From contig NZ_CP176395.1 of assembly GCF_046244365.1 (NCBI RefSeq), forward strand, positions 1,426,001 through 1,490,000: DNA of 64,000 nucleotides, read 5' to 3'. The number at the start of each line of letters is the position of its first letter. Within the stretch, counting starts at the first letter, position 1. The stretch is from Paenibacillus_V sp046244365 (lineage in GTDB: Bacteria; Bacillota; Bacilli; Paenibacillales; NBRC-103111). Positions 45,812 to 55,067 of the stretch are shown piece after piece. The position numbers and the translations under genes were made by a program. The notes below the pieces were generated by a model. The model searched no databases and was not told the origin of the DNA. It saw only the letters and a list, made by a program, of their open reading frames with translations.

Positions 45812-48232
45812 ATGATCGGAGCTATAATTGGCGATATTGTCGGTTCCAGATTTGAATGGGATAATCATCGCTCGAAAAGTTTTGGTTTTTTAACATACAA
45901 GTGTTGTTTCACTGACGACTCGGTGATGTCATTAGCGATATGTGATGCGCTTATGAACTGTAAACGTGATTATATAGACTTGGGCGACCAAGCTGTTAAA
46001 TGCATGCAAGTTATTGGAAGACCCTATCCGAATTGCGGGTATGGAGGGAGATTCTATAAATGGATGTATAGTGATACCCCTGAACCATACAACAGTTTTG
46101 GTAATGGTTCTGCAATGAGAGTAAGCGCCTGTGGTTATGTAGCCACTTCCATCGAAGAAGCAAAATTACTTTCACACAAGGTGACAGTTGTAACACATAA
46201 CCATCCTGAGGGGATAAAAGGCGCTGAAGCTACTGCGGTTGCAGTCTATCTGGCTCGTAGCGGGAAAAATATCTTAGAAATTCGCGATTACATTGATAAG
46301 CACTACTACCCCATGAATTTCTCGCTAGATGGAATCCGGGAAACGTATCAATTTAACGAGACTTGCCAAGAAACAGTTCCGCAAGCTCTTGTTGCATTCT
46401 TTGAGTCTTCCAATTTTGAAGACGCAATCCGGAACGCTGTCTCAATTGGAGGAGATAGTGATACGTTAGCTGCAATTACTGGAGGTGTGGCAGAAGCCTA
46501 CTATGGAGTGCCGACACATATAAGGAAACATGCACTGACATTTCTTGATGAGAGGCTTCTGAGGATACTGCTTGAGTTCGAAAATCTGTATCCCGCAAAG
46601 ATGGAAAAAGTACAGTCTTCAGGGAGCGTCAGCATTAAAGAAGAGTCAACCGGAGCCAAAATAAAAACAGGAGGTAGAGAAGAAATGATCCAATCAGCAA
46701 TGGATGCTGCTGATGAAGCACTTAAAAACAGTACTTCAGAGCCAGAAGAAACAACAAGCCAAAAGCTATTTTCCCACCTGTTTGAAGCCTGCAACATTTT
46801 GCGAGGACCAATTAATCAGGATGAGTATAAAAGCTATGTAACGCCGATTCTCTTTTTTAAACGATTATCAGATGTCTATGATGAAGAAACTCAAGCCGCA
46901 TTGGAAGAATCCGGGGGCGATGAGGAATTTGCTAATTTTCCAGAAAACCATCGTTTCATTATTCCTGATGGGTGCCATTGGCAGGACGTTCGTGAAGTTA
47001 GTGAGAACGTCGGAGTAGCAATAGTCAAGGCAATGAATGGAATTGAACGTGCCAACCCAGATACGCTTAATGGCGTATTTAGCAGCTTTGACGATGCAAA
47101 CTGGACAGATAAAACAAAGCTGTCGGATGAACGATTGAAAGACCTTGTTGAGCATATGTCAAAAATCAAGGTCGGAAATAGTAACTATTCTGCTGATGTT
47201 ATGGGCGACAGTTATGAGTTCTTAATTAAAAAATTCGCGGACTTATCAAAGAAGAATGCGGGCGAATTTTATACCCCGCGCTCAATTGTAAAGCTTCTGG
47301 TTATGCTCTTGGCACCACAAGTTGGTGAATCTGTATATGATCCTGCAGCTGGAACTGGAGGCATGCTCATTGAAGCTATCCATTATATGAAGGGTGATAA
47401 ACTCACTTATGGCCGTATCTATGGTCAAGAGAAGAACCTTGCAACTTCGGCCATTGCTAGAATGAATCTTTTTCTTCATGGCGCAAAGGAATTTAAAGTT
47501 ACTCAAGGCGATACGCTTCGGTCGCCTAATTACCTAGAAGGCGGCAAGCTGAAAACCTTCGATTGTGTCATTGCGAATCCTCCATTTTCTTTGAAGAACT
47601 GGGGTGCTGAGCAGTTTAGTTCTGACATCTACGGTCGCAATATATGGGGTTGCCCTACAGATTCTAATGGTGACTTCGCTTGGTTGCAGCACATGGTTAA
47701 ATCCATGGATCCAAATACCGGACGATGTGCAGTTGTGCTTCCTCAAGGTGTACTGTTCCGTGGCGGAAAAGAAGGCGAGATTCGAAAGCTGCTCGTCGAA
47801 TCTGATAAGTTGGAATGCATTATTACATTAGTAGGCGGTGTTTTTTATTCAACAGGTGTTTCGGCTAGTATCCTAGTTCTGAATAATAACAAACCGAATA
47901 AGCATAAAGGTCGAATATGTATGATTGATGCTTCAAGCATTTATACTCCTCAGCGTGCACAGAACATTATGACTGATAATGATATCCAGAAGGTGTTTGA
48001 TTACTACACTGATTACAAGGATGTAATCGAACACGTGAAGATCGTCAATTTAGATGATATTCGCGGTAAGGACTATACGCTGGCAATCAACAATTATATT
48101 GAAAAGAAAGAAAGAGAGACTGTGTCGCCCGCTGAGGTTCGTAGAGAGTATTATGAAGCTTTTGACGAGATGGTTAAAGCAGAAGATAAAATGATGAAAC
48201 TTCTCCTGGAAGGAGGATATGTCAATGAGTAA
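45812..48232 (+). CDS. ADP-ribosylglycohydrolase fused to HsdM methylase
   Basis: One 806-codon frame. Residues 1-265 are an ADP-ribosylglycohydrolase: IGAIIGDIVGSRFEW, TDDSVMSL (34-41) and IGGDSDTLAAITGG (about 212-225) give the two-metal site, and this domain removes ADP-ribose from proteins or nucleic acids. Residues about 292-806 are a type I methylase subunit: LFEACNILRG helical N-domain, DPAAGTGGM (SAM, about 510) and ANPPFSLKNW (catalytic, about 588). ATG 45812 has a GGGGAGGA ribosome site. A second ribosome site and ATG at 46685 could give HsdM alone (515 aa). The end overlaps the next gene. I know of no described fusion of this kind. Confidence 0.85.
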   Translation: MIGAIIGDIVGSRFEWDNHRSKSFGFLTYKCCFTDDSVMSLAICDALMNCKRDYIDLGDQAVKCMQVIGRPYPNCGYGGRFYKWMYSDTPEPYNSFGNGSAMRVSACGYVATSIEEAKLLSHKVTVVTHNHPEGIKGAEATAVAVYLARSGKNILEIRDYIDKHYYPMNFSLDGIRETYQFNETCQETVPQALVAFFESSNFEDAIRNAVSIGGDSDTLAAITGGVAEAYYGVPTHIRKHALTFLDERLLRILLEFENLYPAKMEKVQSSGSVSIKEESTGAKIKTGGREEMIQSAMDAADEALKNSTSEPEETTSQKLFSHLFEACNILRGPINQDEYKSYVTPILFFKRLSDVYDEETQAALEESGGDEEFANFPENHRFIIPDGCHWQDVREVSENVGVAIVKAMNGIERANPDTLNGVFSSFDDANWTDKTKLSDERLKDLVEHMSKIKVGNSNYSADVMGDSYEFLIKKFADLSKKNAGEFYTPRSIVKLLVMLLAPQVGESVYDPAAGTGGMLIEAIHYMKGDKLTYGRIYGQEKNLATSAIARMNLFLHGAKEFKVTQGDTLRSPNYLEGGKLKTFDCVIANPPFSLKNWGAEQFSSDIYGRNIWGCPTDSNGDFAWLQHMVKSMDPNTGRCAVVLPQGVLFRGGKEGEIRKLLVESDKLECIITLVGGVFYSTGVSASILVLNNNKPNKHKGRICMIDASSIYTPQRAQNIMTDNDIQKVFDYYTDYKDVIEHVKIVNLDDIRGKDYTLAINNYIEKKERETVSPAEVRREYYEAFDEMVKAEDKMMKLLLEGGYVNE
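46669..46687 (+). promoter_or_regulatory. Internal ribosome site and start for stand-alone HsdM
   Basis: AGGAGG (46669-46674) precedes ATG 46685 by ten bases, in frame with the fusion and exactly at the junction between its two halves. It is the ribosome site expected of a free hsdM gene, and suggests either dual products or a recent loss of a stop codon. Confidence 0.65.
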
Positions 48233-49724
48233 GCGTATCACAATTGAAGAATTGCAGTCCTACCTTTGGAACTCTGCTGTTCTATTACGTACAAATATCG
48301 ATGCTGGAGCATATAAGCAGTACATATTTCCATTACTTTTCTTCAAGCGTATCAGCGATGTTTATGATGAGGAATGCGAACAAATTCTTGATGAATACGG
48401 TGGAGATGAAGAAGCTCTAGAGTGGGAGGAGAATCACCGTTTCATCGTGCCGGAAGGCGCTCACTGGCGTGATGTTCGAGCAGTATCAGAGAATGTTGGA
48501 GTTGCAATTGTGAATGCTTTCCGAAAAATCGAAAATGCAAACTCTGACAAACTGCAAGGCGTCTTTGGCGATGGAGCCTGGACAAATAAAAATCGTCTCC
48601 CTGATCGGTTACTGAAAGAGTTATTTGAACATTTCAGTACTAAAACACTCTCTATTAAGAACTGCCCGGAGGATGAGCTCGGTCAGGGATATGAGTATCT
48701 GATAAAAAAATTTGCTGATGACAGCGGCCACACCGCGCAGGAATTCTATACGAACCGCACGGTGGTACACTTGATGACGGAAATGCTAAAACCCGAATCC
48801 GGTGAATCCATATACGACCCTACATGCGGCAGTGCTGGTATGTTGATTTCAGCGATTGCATACTTGAAGGACCAGAAAAAAGAATGGCGTAATGTTGCGG
48901 TCTTTGGACAAGAGATTAATGCACTTACATCCGCCATTGGCAAGATGAATCTTTTTCTTCATGGTGTGAAAGACTTTGAAATCGTCAATGGTGATACATT
49001 AAAGACACCAGCTTTTATTGAAAAAGATAAGCTGAGACAATTTGATTTAATCCTAGCCAATCCACCCTACTCTATCAGCCAGTGGGATCGCGAATCATTC
49101 GCTAGCGATAAATTCGGTCGAAATATCCTTGGCGTACCGCCACAAGGGCGTGCTGATTATGCTTTCTTGCAGCATATAATCAAGAGCCTTAATGAGGAAA
49201 CTGGTCGCTGTGCAATTCTGTTCCCACACGGCGTGCTATTTAGAAATGAAGAGAGCGCGATGCGCGAAAACCTAATTCGCAATGATATGCTTGAATGCAT
49301 TATAGGGTTAGGACCAAATCTGTTCTATAACTCTCCGATGGAGGCTTGTATCATTATTTGCCGTATGAAAAAGCAACCAGAACGGCGTGGGCAAGTTCTT
49401 TTCATCAATGCAGTCAAGGAAGTTGAACGCAAAAATGCGCAGAGTTTTTTGGAGGAAAAGCACATCCAAAAGATTGCTAAAGCTTACGACGATTATAAAA
49501 CGGATAGCGATTTCGCTCGTGTTGTAACAATTCAGGAATTGGAAGAAAACAACTTCTCTTTGAGCATTCCGCTGTATGTTAAGCATACGGGTCAGGATAT
49601 CGAAGTAGATGAGCGATCTCTGCAAGAATGCTATGAGGATTGGAGAACCGCTTCAGAAATAATGAAATTACGCTATATGAAATTAAATGAAATGCTCGGG
49701 AAGAAGGTCGGAAGCAATGAGTAA
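48225..49724 (+). CDS. hsdM: Second HsdM, type I methylase subunit
   Basis: 499 residues; ATG 48225 stands eight bases after AAGGAGG (an ATG at 48219 is too close). DPTCGSAGM near residue 200 binds SAM and ANPPYSISQWD near 280 is the catalytic motif. It is homologous to the methylase half upstream but clearly different, so the operon encodes two active-looking M subunits. A type I methylase has two M and one S; here an M1-M2-S complex is possible. The start overlaps the fusion's stop, and its end overlaps hsdS by eight bases. Confidence 0.88.
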   Translation: MSKRITIEELQSYLWNSAVLLRTNIDAGAYKQYIFPLLFFKRISDVYDEECEQILDEYGGDEEALEWEENHRFIVPEGAHWRDVRAVSENVGVAIVNAFRKIENANSDKLQGVFGDGAWTNKNRLPDRLLKELFEHFSTKTLSIKNCPEDELGQGYEYLIKKFADDSGHTAQEFYTNRTVVHLMTEMLKPESGESIYDPTCGSAGMLISAIAYLKDQKKEWRNVAVFGQEINALTSAIGKMNLFLHGVKDFEIVNGDTLKTPAFIEKDKLRQFDLILANPPYSISQWDRESFASDKFGRNILGVPPQGRADYAFLQHIIKSLNEETGRCAILFPHGVLFRNEESAMRENLIRNDMLECIIGLGPNLFYNSPMEACIIICRMKKQPERRGQVLFINAVKEVERKNAQSFLEEKHIQKIAKAYDDYKTDSDFARVVTIQELEENNFSLSIPLYVKHTGQDIEVDERSLQECYEDWRTASEIMKLRYMKLNEMLGKKVGSNE

Positions 49725-50877
49725 AGTGCTCTTGGGTGATGTTGCGAAAGAACGTAGAGAAACTTGTAAGAGTAGTAAAGATGGGTATCCAATTGTAGGC
49801 CTTGAACATCTAACACCAGAAGAAATTACATTGACAGCCTGGGATGAAGGCAAAGAGAATACTTTTTCAAAACTGTTCCGCGAAGGGGATATTCTTTTCG
49901 GGCGTCGTAGAGCTTATCTCAAGAAGGCTGCAGTTGCTCCGTTTGATGGTATTTGTTCAGGAGATATCACTGTTATCGAAGCAATGCCAGAAAGTTTACT
50001 TCCTGAATTGCTTCCATTCATAATTCAAAACGATGCACTGTTTGATTTCGCCGTAGGTAAGTCGGCTGGATCCCTTTCACCTCGTGTTAAATGGGAGAAC
50101 CTAATGAATTATGAATTTGAACTGCCAGAGATGGACAAGCAACGTGAGCTGGCGAAGATCCTGTGGGCTATAGACACAACTAAAAAGACTTACCAAAAAC
50201 TGCTGCAGAAGACAGATGAGTTGGTGAAATCGCAATTTGTCGAGATGCTTGGTGACCCGGTGACGAACCCAATGGGGTGGGAGAAAAAGACCTTACAGGC
50301 GCTAATTGATAATGGATGTGTAATATATCATCTGGACGGCAATCATGGAGAATTATACCCACGTTCTGATGAATTTATTAACGAAGGTGTCCCTTACATT
50401 GGAGCAAACTGCATTAGCGACGGGCGCATTGAATATCATAACGCCAAGTATCTCACCGAAGAAAGGGCAGATGGGTTTCGTAAAGGCGTTGCCATAAGTG
50501 GTGATGTTCTATTTGCTCATAATGCAACCGTTGGGCCTGTCGCTATCCTTGAAACGATATTGCCTAAGGTAATTCTGAGTACGTCTTTGACGGCATATCG
50601 TTGTGATTTAGCCTTATTAAATCCATATTATCTGAAAGCATATATGGAAAGCCCGGCCTTTATTACGCAATATGAAGCTGAAATGGGGCAAACGACAAGA
50701 AATCAAGTACCAATCACAAAACAACGTAGTTTTCAATTTCTTGTACCCCCGCTCGGCCTCCAAAACCGCTTCGCCGACTTCGTCCGGCAGGCCGACAAAT
50801 CAAAATTTGAACTAGAAGAAGCCCTTGCAAAACTGGATGCCACCTGCAAAAGAATTATTTCCGAGAACCTTGGATAG
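49717..50877 (+). CDS. hsdS: HsdS, type I specificity subunit
   Basis: 386 residues from ATG 49717. Two target-recognition domains (LGDVAKERRETCKS... and KKTLQALIDNGC...) each end in a helical spacer (PEMDKQRELAKILWAIDTTKKTYQKLL and GLQNRFADFVRQADKSKFELEEALAKL), the standard layout in which each TRD reads half of a split recognition site. Both halves seem intact, so specificity should be normal. It is followed by hsdR after 50 bases. Confidence 0.9.
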   Translation: MSKVLLGDVAKERRETCKSSKDGYPIVGLEHLTPEEITLTAWDEGKENTFSKLFREGDILFGRRRAYLKKAAVAPFDGICSGDITVIEAMPESLLPELLPFIIQNDALFDFAVGKSAGSLSPRVKWENLMNYEFELPEMDKQRELAKILWAIDTTKKTYQKLLQKTDELVKSQFVEMLGDPVTNPMGWEKKTLQALIDNGCVIYHLDGNHGELYPRSDEFINEGVPYIGANCISDGRIEYHNAKYLTEERADGFRKGVAISGDVLFAHNATVGPVAILETILPKVILSTSLTAYRCDLALLNPYYLKAYMESPAFITQYEAEMGQTTRNQVPITKQRSFQFLVPPLGLQNRFADFVRQADKSKFELEEALAKLDATCKRIISENLG

Positions 50878-50927
50878 ACTGGTTTCTTTGAATTTCTTAA
50901 TTTTGTTGAAGATAGGAGTGACACTAG

Positions 50928-53837
50928 ATGTTTAATGAAGACAACACGATTGAGCAAATGGTACTTACAACGCTCAAAATTAATGGTTGGAAGTATATCC
51001 CGGCCGATGAATTGCTACGTGAATACTCTGACGTAATGGTTGAGACTATGGTTAAAGAGGCGCTCATTCGTCTTAATCCTGAAATTGCTGAAGAACCATC
51101 TCGCGCAGATGAAGTTATCTATAAACTGCGTACGTTAATATTGACGGTTCAACCACATAATCTGGTAACGCAGAATGAACTGTTCAAGAAGATGGTTTTT
51201 GAAGAGAACTCTTACCCGTTCGGCAAAGATGGCCGTATGATTCCCATTCGTTTCTTTGGAACAATGACTAAAGAAGACTTAGCGCTTAACGAATATGTTG
51301 TCACAAACCAATGGGTATATCCACAAAAAGAAAATGGTAAAAGGCTTGATATTGTACTTCTGATTAACGGATTTCCTATGGCAATTGGTGAGTTGAAAAC
51401 GCCCGTTCGTAATTCAATAACATGGTTGGATGCTGCTGGAGACATAACTGCATATGAAAAGAGCATACCAGGCATGTTTGTAACTAACATATTCAATTTT
51501 GCTACAGAAGGCAAATGTTACAGATATGGTTCTGTTTGTATGCCAATTGGAATGTGGGGTCCATGGCATACTCCGGATCATAAAAGTGAAGGAAGTCTTG
51601 CTGATGTGAAAATCAGTATTGAAGATATGATTACACCTGAAAAGGTCATGGACATTTTTCAGTTCTTTACAGTATTTGCAACAGATAAAAAGTACCGCAA
51701 ATATAAAGTCATATGCCGTTATCAACAATATGAGGGTGCGAATCTTATTGTGGAACGCGTAAAGGCTGGATACCCAAAACAAGGTCTTATCTGGCATTTT
51801 CAAGGTTCTGGTAAATCATTGCTGATGGTTTTTGCAGCACAGAAACTCAGAATGATGCCTGAATTAAACAATCCAACAATAGTTATAGTTGACGACCGAA
51901 TTGACCTAGAGACGCAGATAACTGCAACATTTAATGCATCAGATATTCCTAATCTCGTCAGCCTTGGTTCAAAGGACGATTTAGAATCCTTTTTTTTAGG
52001 GGACCAGAGAAAGATTGCAATTACAACAATCTTTAGATTTGGTGATATTAAAAAGGAACTAAACCCTAGAGACAATATCATTCTTATGGTTGATGAAGCT
52101 CATAGAACTCAGGAAGGCGATCTAGGGAGTAAGATGCGACTTGCTCTTCCGAATGCGTTTTTCTTTGGCCTTACAGGTACACCGATTAATCGTATTGATA
52201 AAAATACTTTTAATACATTTGGTGCAGTTGAGGATAAGAGTGGATATATGAGCAAGTATTCCTTTTCGGATTCAATCCGTGACAATGCGACACTACCATT
52301 GAATTTCGAACCGGTACCAGTTGACCTGCATGTTGATAGAGAAAAGCTCGATGCTGAATTTGAAGCATTAACAGAAAATTTATCTAAAGAAGATAAAGCA
52401 GAGTTATCTCGAAGGGTCAACATGAAAGCAATTATGTATGACCGCAAGCGTATTAGAAAGGTATGCGAGCATATATTCAAACATTACCGGGATAAAATTG
52501 AACCGAATGGATACAAAGGTCAGGTTGTTTGTTATGACAGAGCGTGCTGTCTTATGTATAAAGAAGAACTTGATAAATTGCTAGGTCCGGATGCAACTAC
52601 AATTGTTATGGACACAAACAATGACAAGGAAGACAAATATAAAGCATATAGACGTGATAGGGACGCAGAAGGAAAGATTTTAGATAGATTTAGAGAACCT
52701 AACGACCCACTGAAGCTTGTTATAGTAACGTCAAAGCTTCTTACTGGTTTTGATGCACCTATATTGCAGGCTATGTATCTTGATAAGCCAATGAAAGATC
52801 ATAACTTGCTGCAGGCCATCTGTCGTACTAACAGAACCTATGATGAAGGTAAGACACACGGTTTGATTGTTGACTACATAGGTATTTTTGATAATGTAGC
52901 AACAGCTTTGGACTTTGATGAATCGAGTATGAAAAAGGTCATTTCGAATATTGAAGAGGTTAAAAAGCAGATCCCTGCACTAATGCGTAAGTGCTTGAGT
53001 TATTTCATGGGAGTAGACCGTACAATAGATGGTTGGGAAGGTTTGATTGCTGCACAAGAATGTTTGCCAAATAATAAAATCAAAGACGAATTTGGAGCCG
53101 ATTATAAAGTGCTCAATAGAGCGTGGGATGCGCTTTCGCCAGATCTATTTCTGAATCCAATGAAATACGATTTTCAATGGCTGACAAGAGTATTCGAATC
53201 GGTGAAGCCTACTGATGGAAGAGGCGGGTTGATTTGGGCAGCACTCGGAGCGAAGACATTGGAATTGGTTCACGAGAATCTGCAAGTGGGAGAAGTACAT
53301 GATGACATGGAAATTCTTACGATGGATGCAGATTTAATCGATGCATTCATTGAAAAACAAAAGGATCTGAGAAAGACAACGATAAAAGTTGAAATTGATT
53401 TGGTCGCGAAAATTCGAAAACACAGTAATGATGTTAAATTCGTTAAGTTGGGAGAAAAACTTGAAAATCTCCGTGAGAAACACGAACAAGGGCTCATAAC
53501 CAGTATTGAGTTTCTAAAACTGCTATTAGAACTTGCGCGGGAAGCGGCAGAAGCTGAAAAAGAAGTAGTGCCTGAGGAAGAATTAGACAAAGGCAAGGCA
53601 GCATTGACAGAGCTTTTTGATGGGGTGAGGAATTCAAAGACGCCAATCATAGTCGAGCGAATTGTTAGCGATATAGATGATATCGTTAAGATTGTACGTT
53701 TCGATGGTTGGCAGGGTACAACTGCAGGAAAACAGGAAGTGAAGAAAGCTCTTCGGAGTGTTGTCTGGGTCAAATACAAAATTAAAGACAAAGAAGTCTT
53801 TGATAAAGCTTATCAGTACATTGAGCAGTATTACTAA
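50928..53837 (+). CDS. hsdR: HsdR, type I restriction subunit
   Basis: 969 residues; ATG 50928 after GATAGGAGTG. The nuclease domain has LDIVLLINGFPMAIGELKTPVR (Asp...Glu-x-Lys, near 140-160). The motor has FQGSGKS (Walker A, about 291-297), MVDEAHRTQEGDLG (DEAH, near 390), LTGTPI and QAICRTNR (motif VI). A C-terminal helical region about 250 residues long docks on the methylase. It cuts unmodified DNA after ATP-driven translocation. No sign of damage. Confidence 0.92.
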   Translation: MFNEDNTIEQMVLTTLKINGWKYIPADELLREYSDVMVETMVKEALIRLNPEIAEEPSRADEVIYKLRTLILTVQPHNLVTQNELFKKMVFEENSYPFGKDGRMIPIRFFGTMTKEDLALNEYVVTNQWVYPQKENGKRLDIVLLINGFPMAIGELKTPVRNSITWLDAAGDITAYEKSIPGMFVTNIFNFATEGKCYRYGSVCMPIGMWGPWHTPDHKSEGSLADVKISIEDMITPEKVMDIFQFFTVFATDKKYRKYKVICRYQQYEGANLIVERVKAGYPKQGLIWHFQGSGKSLLMVFAAQKLRMMPELNNPTIVIVDDRIDLETQITATFNASDIPNLVSLGSKDDLESFFLGDQRKIAITTIFRFGDIKKELNPRDNIILMVDEAHRTQEGDLGSKMRLALPNAFFFGLTGTPINRIDKNTFNTFGAVEDKSGYMSKYSFSDSIRDNATLPLNFEPVPVDLHVDREKLDAEFEALTENLSKEDKAELSRRVNMKAIMYDRKRIRKVCEHIFKHYRDKIEPNGYKGQVVCYDRACCLMYKEELDKLLGPDATTIVMDTNNDKEDKYKAYRRDRDAEGKILDRFREPNDPLKLVIVTSKLLTGFDAPILQAMYLDKPMKDHNLLQAICRTNRTYDEGKTHGLIVDYIGIFDNVATALDFDESSMKKVISNIEEVKKQIPALMRKCLSYFMGVDRTIDGWEGLIAAQECLPNNKIKDEFGADYKVLNRAWDALSPDLFLNPMKYDFQWLTRVFESVKPTDGRGGLIWAALGAKTLELVHENLQVGEVHDDMEILTMDADLIDAFIEKQKDLRKTTIKVEIDLVAKIRKHSNDVKFVKLGEKLENLREKHEQGLITSIEFLKLLLELAREAAEAEKEVVPEEELDKGKAALTELFDGVRNSKTPIIVERIVSDIDDIVKIVRFDGWQGTTAGKQEVKKALRSVVWVKYKIKDKEVFDKAYQYIEQYY

Positions 53838-53941
53838 TGTGGAGAAGTAAAGATAGAGAAAATGTGAACTGCCCTTATTGTGGTGAAACAGATCATTCAG
53901 TGATGATCAGTGGTGTTGTTATTGAAAAGGTCGAAAATTAA
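53837..53941 (+). CDS. Tiny zinc-finger-like ORF, 34 aa
   Basis: Its ATG overlaps the last base of the hsdR stop. The product contains CPYCGETDH, half of a zinc ribbon, and ends after VEKVEN. It may be a remnant of a longer protein, or a small coupled peptide. There is no ribosome site beyond coupling, so support is weak. Bases 53942-54052 hold no gene. Confidence 0.3.
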   Translation: MWRSKDRENVNCPYCGETDHSVMISGVVIEKVEN

Positions 53942-54052
53942 TTGATCCGGCAAATAAGGGGCTGGAAGAATCTGGTGTATCTCAATGTCTTCCGAGTAAT
54001 AAACATTAATCATCACTGACTGATAATCAAATCATCAGAGGTATTTTAAAAT

Positions 54053-55063
54053 ATGCCATTTACCATAGTTAGACAGGACATTACGAAAATAAAAGTTGAT
54101 GCTATCGTCAATGCGGCGAATACCACGCTCCAGATGGGAGGCGGCGTCTGCGGAGCCATATTCAAAGCCGCGGGAGCATCCGAACTTCAAGTTGCTTGTG
54201 ATAAACTCACTCCGATTCAGACTGGTGAAGCTGTTATTACTCCAGGGTTTCAGCTTCTGGCGAAGTATGTTATCCATACGGCGGGACCCGTCTACAGTGA
54301 TGGTAACCACTGCGAAGAGGGACTACTCCGTTCTTGTTATACCAATTCCCTAAAACGCGCCGTGGAAAACAGTTGTGAGAGCATTGCTTTCCCGCTGTTA
54401 TCAAGCGGTATCTACGGTTACCCGAAAGCGGAAGCTCTCCGAGTTGCCACCTCTGCAATTCAGGACTTCCTTGCCGATCACGATATTGAAGTATCGCTTG
54501 TGATGTTCGACAAGGCTGCATTTGATGTGAGCAACAAACTACTCGGTGAGGTCAAGGCATTCATAGACGAAAACTACATAGACGACTATGTTGATTCGCG
54601 CCGCCAAAATCAGTTGTTACAGGTCGAGATGGACGCTTTACAGACGGCCGAGGCTGATGCTCCAAAATTTATAATCTTCGAAGAGATGAAGACCGGCGGG
54701 CTTGAGGATTTGGTCGGTGATCTTGACGAGCCGTTCGCCCAGACACTTTTGCGACTGATTGACTCCAAGGGCATGACGGATGTTGAGGTTTATAAACGGG
54801 CGAACCTCGACCGTAAGCTGTTCTCAAAAATCCGAAACAACAAGGGTTATATGCCAAGCAAGCGTACCGCCATAGCCCTTGCTGTGGCCTTGGAGTTGTC
54901 GCTTGATGAAACGGACGACCTTTTAGAGCGAGCGGGGTATGCTCTCTCCAGAAGCCAGAAGTTTGACGTTATTATTCAATATTTTATTAAGAGCTCCAAA
55001 TACGACATTTTCGAGATTAACGAAGTGCTGTTCAGCTATGACCAGCCACTGTTAGGAGGGTGA
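54053..55063 (+). CDS. Macrodomain protein with C-terminal helix-turn-helix
   Basis: 336 residues. Residues 1-165 form a macrodomain: DAIVNAANTTLQMGGGVCGAIF (ADP-ribose-binding loop), FPLLSSGIYGYPKAEA (second loop). Macrodomains bind or remove ADP-ribose. Residues about 225-310 read LLRLIDSKGMTDVEVYKRANLDRKLFSKIRNN and KRTAIALAVALELSLDETDDLLERAGY, an XRE-type helix-turn-helix. So it can join ADP-ribose signalling to DNA binding. Four bases separate it from the next gene, hence one operon with the DUF262 pair. Second ADP-ribose protein of the island. Confidence 0.85.
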   Translation: MPFTIVRQDITKIKVDAIVNAANTTLQMGGGVCGAIFKAAGASELQVACDKLTPIQTGEAVITPGFQLLAKYVIHTAGPVYSDGNHCEEGLLRSCYTNSLKRAVENSCESIAFPLLSSGIYGYPKAEALRVATSAIQDFLADHDIEVSLVMFDKAAFDVSNKLLGEVKAFIDENYIDDYVDSRRQNQLLQVEMDALQTAEADAPKFIIFEEMKTGGLEDLVGDLDEPFAQTLLRLIDSKGMTDVEVYKRANLDRKLFSKIRNNKGYMPSKRTAIALAVALELSLDETDDLLERAGYALSRSQKFDVIIQYFIKSSKYDIFEINEVLFSYDQPLLGG

Positions 55064-55067
55064 AGAG

